Part shown: in pieces, positions 63,030-64,000 of the stretch | Position numbering within the stretch: the first letter of the stretch is position 1 | Layout: each line of letters starts with the position of its first letter | NCBI GenBank assembly: GCA_002077045.2 | Contig: KZ111142.1 | Span: forward strand, 468,531 to 532,530 | DNA: 64,000 bases | Reading direction: 5' to 3' | DNA from: Rachicladosporium sp. CCFEE 5018 | Taxonomy: Eukaryota > Ascomycota > Dothideomycetes > Cladosporiales > Cladosporiaceae | The notes under the pieces: model-generated | What the model was told of the DNA's origin: nothing | The model's input: only the letters and a program-made list of their open reading frames with translations | The model's database searches: none | Translations under genes and position numbers: made by a program

Positions 63030-63785
63030 TCATTGCTTCGCTTCCTCCTCCAGCTCCACGGCCACAATCTCCACTCCAGCCTTTCTCAAGAGTGCTGGCA
63101 CTTCGATCCCCTCCAGCACAGCCCGGGTCCGCTCCCACGGCACATCAAACAGTCCTTGATTGATCTTCGGCATACGAATTGAACCGATCGTCACACCGTC
63201 CTCCACTTCACCAATCTGCTTCAGCAAACCCTGCATAGCTTCACCAGTCGCCTCCAAGATCGACTCTCTACTGCCCTTCTTCTTGCCGACATCCACGGAT
63301 GTGAAAAGACAGGCAATCCAATGGCTTTCTCCGGATTTGGCGTCTGACGCCTGAGGTGGGATAAGCTGAGCTGTGCCAAGCAGACTTTCAGCTTTGGTGG
63401 CTTTGCAGTGGGCGACGTGGACCTCGTATCCTGCAGGGTACTTCTTCTTGAAACTGGCTGCTACGCCTGCACCCCAGGATCCACGGCAGTTACAGGCATG
63501 GAGGAGAATTGAGTTGGGTGGCGAGTTGAACAGGTCCCGGGTCTCTTCTTTAATGGTCAGGTTTGTGGATTTGACTGGAACATCTTCCGTAGGCTGAGTG
63601 GTAGATGTAGCTTCCATGCTTGCTGTGGCCTTTGTGTTTGTGCGACTTTTGCGTGTAGCTCGACGTGGACGTTGTGTTGATCGTGGTCTCTTTTTGGTCG
63701 GCTTCTTGATGGAAGAAGAGGTGTCTGTCTCCTTTGTGATGGCGGATGTTGAGTCCGCCTTGATCCGACGAGTAGCTACAGCCAT
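63030..63785 (-). CDS. Macro-domain protein (POA1-like ADP-ribose phosphatase family)
   Basis: An intron-free frame of 251 residues from ATG at 63785. The first 70 residues are basic and low-complexity (KKPTKKRPRSTQRPRRATRK), fitting a nuclear signal. The macro domain starts at about residue 77 with LTIKEETRDLFNSPPNSILL, then HACNCRGSWGAGVAASFKKK, the ADP-ribose-binding loop with its Gly-rich turn, LLGTAQLIPPQ, and IGSIRMPKINQGLFDVPWER, the second phosphate loop. This order and the CNCRGSWGAG loop match yeast Poa1, which removes phosphate from ADP-ribose 1''-phosphate, a by-product of tRNA splicing. De-ADP-ribosylation activity is also possible for the fold. The domain appears complete. Confidence 0.9.
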   Translation of the reverse strand: MAVATRRIKADSTSAITKETDTSSSIKKPTKKRPRSTQRPRRATRKSRTNTKATASMEATSTTQPTEDVPVKSTNLTIKEETRDLFNSPPNSILLHACNCRGSWGAGVAASFKKKYPAGYEVHVAHCKATKAESLLGTAQLIPPQASDAKSGESHWIACLFTSVDVGKKKGSRESILEATGEAMQGLLKQIGEVEDGVTIGSIRMPKINQGLFDVPWERTRAVLEGIEVPALLRKAGVEIVAVELEEEAKQ

Positions 63786-64000
63786 GCCTATAGATTAGGC
63801 TTGGGTTGACCTATGAGAGGTGCCCTCGTTGGAATACCCCAAGATTCTCTGAGTGCGAGTCGAGTTTGAGGTGATGTCCATGACCATCCCGCCCAGCCAA
63901 TCAGCTGCCGCCAAATTCCAATGGTGCAACCCGGCACAACCCGTCAAGCACAAGTTCCACACATCACCACCTCCTCATCGCCATCCACCACCGTCATCTC

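Noticed and set aside
1..64000. CRISPR arrays, insertion sequences, bacterial operons or long terminal repeats
   Set aside because: No regularly spaced repeats, transposase or reverse-transcriptase motifs were seen; the window is eukaryotic.

Overview
The window is nuclear DNA of a filamentous ascomycete. Short GT-AG introns of about 50-65 bases, branch-point motifs of the CTAAC/CTGAC type, small intergenic spacers and many convergent gene tails all point that way. The content also fits: an SKN1-type glucan protein, a KTR-type mannosyltransferase, an ascomycete laccase, a Zn2Cys6 factor, a Pth11-like receptor and a TOM1-type E3 ligase. A Dothideomycete is my best guess from the mix of lineage-specific genes, but that is inference. 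No bacterial operons, CRISPR arrays or transposons were seen. A run of 100 Ns (18350-18449) marks a scaffold gap.

Layout. 2-2581: 3' part of RGP1 (Ypt6 GEF subunit), tail-to-tail with a GNAT acetyltransferase. 3690-8624: maltose-type MFS permease and an SKN1/KRE6-type GH16 membrane protein, both minus. 10156-16227: DPH1 (diphthamide synthesis) tail-to-tail with a HotDog thioesterase, which is divergent from an FMO-DUF6314 fusion, itself tail-to-tail with a phytanoyl-CoA-type dioxygenase. 16776-27294: APP1 (5' end lost in the gap) and a giant intron-free TOM1/HUWE1 ligase (HECT end lost in the gap). 28069-31523: three unrecognised proteins. 32799-34401: bifunctional 6-phosphofructo-2-kinase/fructose-2,6-bisphosphatase. 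34729-41010: Pro/Gln-rich protein, laccase and a DUF6924-like protein. 41725-43081: seven-helix Pth11-like receptor.

44482-51531 is an accessory block. Four minus-strand copies of an F-box-like, apparently lineage-specific family (two open, two broken) surround a cupin gene and a Zn2Cys6 regulator. From 52417 onward the window returns to conserved housekeeping genes: a DUF866 zinc protein with five exons, a basic nuclear-type protein, PAT1 (mRNA decapping), a DUF6914-like protein, an APH-type kinase, a GT15 mannosyltransferase and a macro-domain protein. Between the last two lie two more degenerate fragments that may belong to the same F-box-like family.

The most interesting points are the decaying F-box-like family, the three-enzyme thioesterase/FMO-DUF6314/dioxygenase group, the laccase with an altered C-terminal plug, and the assembly gap that hides the catalytic ends of two genes. 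Exon boundaries were derived by hand from splice signals, reading frame and family conservation.
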